A stretch of 38,158 nt of DNA from CBDUBS01 sp965365445 (GTDB lineage: Bacteria; Bacteroidota; Rhodothermia; Rhodothermales; DASSAV01): the NCBI GenBank assembly GCA_965365445.1, contig CBDUBS010000010.1, positions 1 through 38,158 on the forward strand, written 5' to 3'. How positions within the stretch are numbered: position 1 is the first letter of the stretch; every line of letters begins with the position of its first letter. Shown here piece after piece: positions 35,806 through 38,158 of this stretch. The notes beneath the pieces were generated by a model that was not told where the DNA came from, ran no database searches, and saw only the letters and a list, made by a program, of their open reading frames with translations. A program made the position numbers and the translations under genes.

Positions 35806-38052
35806 ATGTCTATAGATCGGCCCAGAAGCATCGGCGTCCTGACCAGTGGAGGGGATGCCCCCGGCATGAATGCCGCGGTTCGGTCCGTTGTTCGTTCCGC
35901 CCTGAACCAGGGATTGGAGGTCTATGCCATTTATGAGGGATACAAAGGGATGGTAGAGGGCGGCGACGGAATCCGCCAGATGAACTGGGATTCCGTGAGC
36001 GGCATCCTGCATCGGGGCGGCACGGTTATCGGCACGGCCCGATGCAAGGAATTCCGCACCCGGGAGGGACGCCTTCGGGCCGCGAAGAACTTGCTCGAAC
36101 GGGATATCGACAGCCTCATCGTGATCGGAGGCGATGGCAGCCTGACCGGTGCAACCATTTTTCGGCAGGAGTGGCCGGATCTGCTGGCGGCGCTGGTAGC
36201 TTCGGGCGACATCTCGCCGGACCTGGCTGCCGCGCACCCCGTATTGACGATTGCGGGCCTCGTAGGCTCGATCGACAACGACATGTTCGGCACCGACATG
36301 ACGATCGGAGCGGATACGGCGCTCAACCGGATTACGAACGCAATCGATGCGATAAGCAGCACCGCTGCAAGTCACCAGCGGACGTTCGTAGTGGAAGTGA
36401 TGGGCCGAAACTGCGGGTACCTGGCCCTCATGAGTGCGCTGGCGACCGGTGCGGACTGGGTGATCATCCCGGAAAGCCCGCCGGAAACGGACGACTGGGA
36501 GAACGACATGTGCCTTCTGCTGAAGTCGGCGCGGGAGGCCGGTCGGCGGAACAGTATGGTGATCGTGGCGGAAGGCGCTCAGGATCGCCACGGCAATCCG
36601 ATCACCAGCACCCATATCAAGGAATTACTGGAAACTCGCCTGGGACAGGATACCCGCGTGACCATCCTGGGACACGTGCAGCGTGGAGGCTCACCCAGCG
36701 CTTTCGACCGCTATATGAGCACCGTGCTCGGGCACGCGGCCGTTGAAAACGTCATTTCGGCCACGCCGACGAGCGAAGCCGAAGTAATCGGGATGCGCGA
36801 GAACCGTATTCACCCCGAGTCGCTTGCAGAAGCCGTTCGGCTGACCCATAGCGTGGCCGACGCCATAGCCAACCAGGACTACGACCGGGCCATGGAACTT
36901 CGGGGGCGTAGCTTTCGGGCCAACCTGGACGTATTTCGCACGCTATCGCAGGCCCTCCCCCACCCACCGAGCCCGGGCCAGCGCAGACTCCGGCTGGCCG
37001 TCCTCAATGCGAGCGGGCCTGCGCCGGGGATGAACACGGCGACGCGCGCCGCAGTGCGCCTGGGAATCGACAAAGGACACATCATACTGGGCGTCGAGAA
37101 CGGCTTTCACGGGTTGATCGCAGGGGAAATCCGGGAGATGACCTGGATGGAAGTCGAGGACTGGGCCTGGCTGGGAGGATCGGAACTGGGAACGAACCGC
37201 AAAGTGCCGAGCGGCAGCGAGTTGTATTCGATCGCCCGAAATCTGGATGAGCACAAGGTAGAAGGGCTGCTTGTCATCGGCGGCTGGGCAGGGTACGACG
37301 CCGCCTATGCGCTCTACCAGAACCGGGACAAATACCCGGCCTTCAACATTCCGATCATCTGTTTACCGGCAAGCATCAACAACAACCTCCCCGGTTCTGA
37401 ATTCAGCATCGGCACGGATACGGCGCTCAACAGCATCGTTGAGGTGGTCGATAAAATCAAGCAGTCGGCCGTCGCCTCGCACCGGACGTTCGTGGTGGAG
37501 GTGATGGGCCGATATTGTGGGTATCTGGCCATGATGAGCGGAATGGCCACCGGAGCGGAGCGGGTGTATATGCACGAAGAAGGAGTAACCTTGAACGATT
37601 TGCAACTGGACGTGCACAATCTGGTAGAGGACTTCAAGCAGGGTAAACGCCTCGGCCTCATCATCCGTAACGAGTACGCCAATCCGATCTACACCACAAG
37701 CTTCATGTCGGCGCTTTTCGAAGAAGAAGGGGGCGGCCTGTTCGGAGTGCGCCAGGCGATTCTGGGGCACCTTCAGCAAGGGGGCAACCCGACGCCCTTC
37801 GACCGCATCCAGGCTACTCGACTGGCTGCGCGAAGCATCGATTTTCTCATCGAGCACGCCATAAAGGGCGACCCGGCCGGGGCATTCATCGGCACGGAAC
37901 GCGGGCGCATTTCCATCAACCAGCTCGACAACTACCACCGAATGATCGATAAGGAATACAAGCGGCCAAAGGAAGAATGGTGGCTGGAACTTCGCCCCAT
38001 CGCCCGGGTGCTGGCGCAATCGGGACCGCAGATGCAGCACGTGACGGATTGA
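35806..38052 (+). CDS. Tandem double-domain 6-phosphofructokinase, animal/fungal-like
   Basis: From the ATG at 35806 (the TTG at 35767 is less likely) the protein has 748 residues made of two PFK halves (about 6-385 and 395-748). The first half is catalytic: SGGDAPGMN at 14-22, GGDGS at 108-112 (ATP-type Gly), GSIDND at 154-159 with Asp157, MGRNCGYLA and GHVQRGGSPSAFDR. The second half lacks the catalytic Asp: ASINNN at 522-527 has Asn525 there, and the phosphate loop is IGGWAGYD. This catalytic-plus-regulatory split, and stretches such as DNDMFGTDMTIGADTALNRI, ADWVIIPE, RRNSMVIVAEGA and the tail PKEEWWLELRPI, closely resemble eukaryotic PFK-1 rather than E. coli PfkA. The second half probably binds an allosteric ligand. 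Ligand identity is unknown. Confidence 0.93.
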   Translation: MSIDRPRSIGVLTSGGDAPGMNAAVRSVVRSALNQGLEVYAIYEGYKGMVEGGDGIRQMNWDSVSGILHRGGTVIGTARCKEFRTREGRLRAAKNLLERDIDSLIVIGGDGSLTGATIFRQEWPDLLAALVASGDISPDLAAAHPVLTIAGLVGSIDNDMFGTDMTIGADTALNRITNAIDAISSTAASHQRTFVVEVMGRNCGYLALMSALATGADWVIIPESPPETDDWENDMCLLLKSAREAGRRNSMVIVAEGAQDRHGNPITSTHIKELLETRLGQDTRVTILGHVQRGGSPSAFDRYMSTVLGHAAVENVISATPTSEAEVIGMRENRIHPESLAEAVRLTHSVADAIANQDYDRAMELRGRSFRANLDVFRTLSQALPHPPSPGQRRLRLAVLNASGPAPGMNTATRAAVRLGIDKGHIILGVENGFHGLIAGEIREMTWMEVEDWAWLGGSELGTNRKVPSGSELYSIARNLDEHKVEGLLVIGGWAGYDAAYALYQNRDKYPAFNIPIICLPASINNNLPGSEFSIGTDTALNSIVEVVDKIKQSAVASHRTFVVEVMGRYCGYLAMMSGMATGAERVYMHEEGVTLNDLQLDVHNLVEDFKQGKRLGLIIRNEYANPIYTTSFMSALFEEEGGGLFGVRQAILGHLQQGGNPTPFDRIQATRLAARSIDFLIEHAIKGDPAGAFIGTERGRISINQLDNYHRMIDKEYKRPKEEWWLELRPIARVLAQSGPQMQHVTD

Positions 38053-38066
38053 CCGTAGCGGACATG

Positions 38067-38099
38067 GAAAAAGGGACGGTTTACGCCGCCCCCTTTTTT
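38067..38099. terminator. Bidirectional terminator after the tandem PFK gene
   Basis: AAAAAGGGACGG and CCGCCCCCTTTTTT pair imperfectly (CGG/CCG and GGG/CCC with an A/C mismatch) around TTTACG, with A's on one side and TTTTTT on the other. It lies 15 bases after the tandem-pfk stop and 4 bases before the stop of a convergent ORF, so it can serve both. Confidence 0.65.
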
Positions 38100-38102
38100 G
38101 AT

Positions 38103-38156
38103 CTACGCTACGGTAACGTCGGGATCGAGGTAGACGTCCTGTATGGCCTGCAGAAT
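38103..38156 (-). CDS. C-terminal end of an unknown convergent gene (cut by window edge)
   Basis: The minus strand from the window end reads in frame ILQAIQDVYLDPDVTVA and then TAG at 38103-38105. The normal-looking composition and the stop placed immediately at the shared terminator suggest a real gene tail. Seventeen residues are too few to name a family. Confidence 0.5.
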   Translation of the reverse strand: MLQAIQDVYLDPDVTVA

Positions 38157-38158
38157 CT

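Noticed and set aside
35628..35867. Short minus-strand ORF between two pfk genes
   Set aside because: It runs antisense into the conserved tandem-pfk start and has an Arg/Ser-rich shadow composition.

Overview
The window looks like chromosomal DNA of a Bacteroidota-type (FCB group) bacterium of moderately high GC, most plausibly Rhodothermota/Rhodothermales-like. The reasons are a secreted subtilase with a type A C-terminal sorting domain of the type IX secretion system (T9SS), a large TPR lipoprotein resembling PorW/SprE, a candidate promoter with a Bacteroidota-style TAnnTTTG element, several genes without a clear Shine-Dalgarno site, and a composition well above that of most Flavobacteriia or Balneolales. 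The placement is inferred from gene content, not from a phylogeny.

Layout. Positions 1-3332 (minus strand) hold the str operon, rpsL-rpsG-fusA-tuf, with only the first 18 codons of tuf in the window. Upstream on the same strand are ftsH (3628-5724), the PorW/SprE-like lipoprotein (5929-8874), pyruvate kinase (8995-10422), an M50 site-2 protease with CBS domains (10507-11598) and an S41 C-terminal processing protease (11873-13519). A divergent spacer then leads to a plus-strand block: lemA, a TPM-domain (YgcG-like) protein, a small TPR protein, a CPBP membrane protease and htpX, closed by a terminator. Next come a membrane-anchored TPR-CHAT protease and a T9SS-sorted S8 subtilase, again closed by a terminator. 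On the minus strand follow a LacI regulator with its downstream GH88 lipoprotein, a decayed IS5-family element, an unknown 140-residue protein and a PhoD-like phosphatase. A tRNA-Ala(CGC) and then aconitase precede a cluster of three phosphofructokinases of three different types: a single-domain Gly/Lys-type enzyme (+), a PPi-type enzyme (-) and a tandem, animal/fungal-like double-domain enzyme (+). The last bases hold the C-terminus of a convergent unknown gene.

Functional picture. Two themes dominate besides translation. The first is envelope proteostasis and secretion: FtsH, M50, CtpA, CPBP, HtpX, CHAT and S8 give seven proteases in about 20 kb, with LemA, TPM and the PorW/SprE-like protein. 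The second is central carbon flux at control points: pyruvate kinase, aconitase and three phosphofructokinases whose key residues predict different phosphoryl donors and different regulation. The most unusual items are the three-PFK cluster with its eukaryote-like tandem enzyme, and the adjacent TPR-CHAT/subtilase pair with an exact 54-bp duplication in the subtilase N-terminal region.
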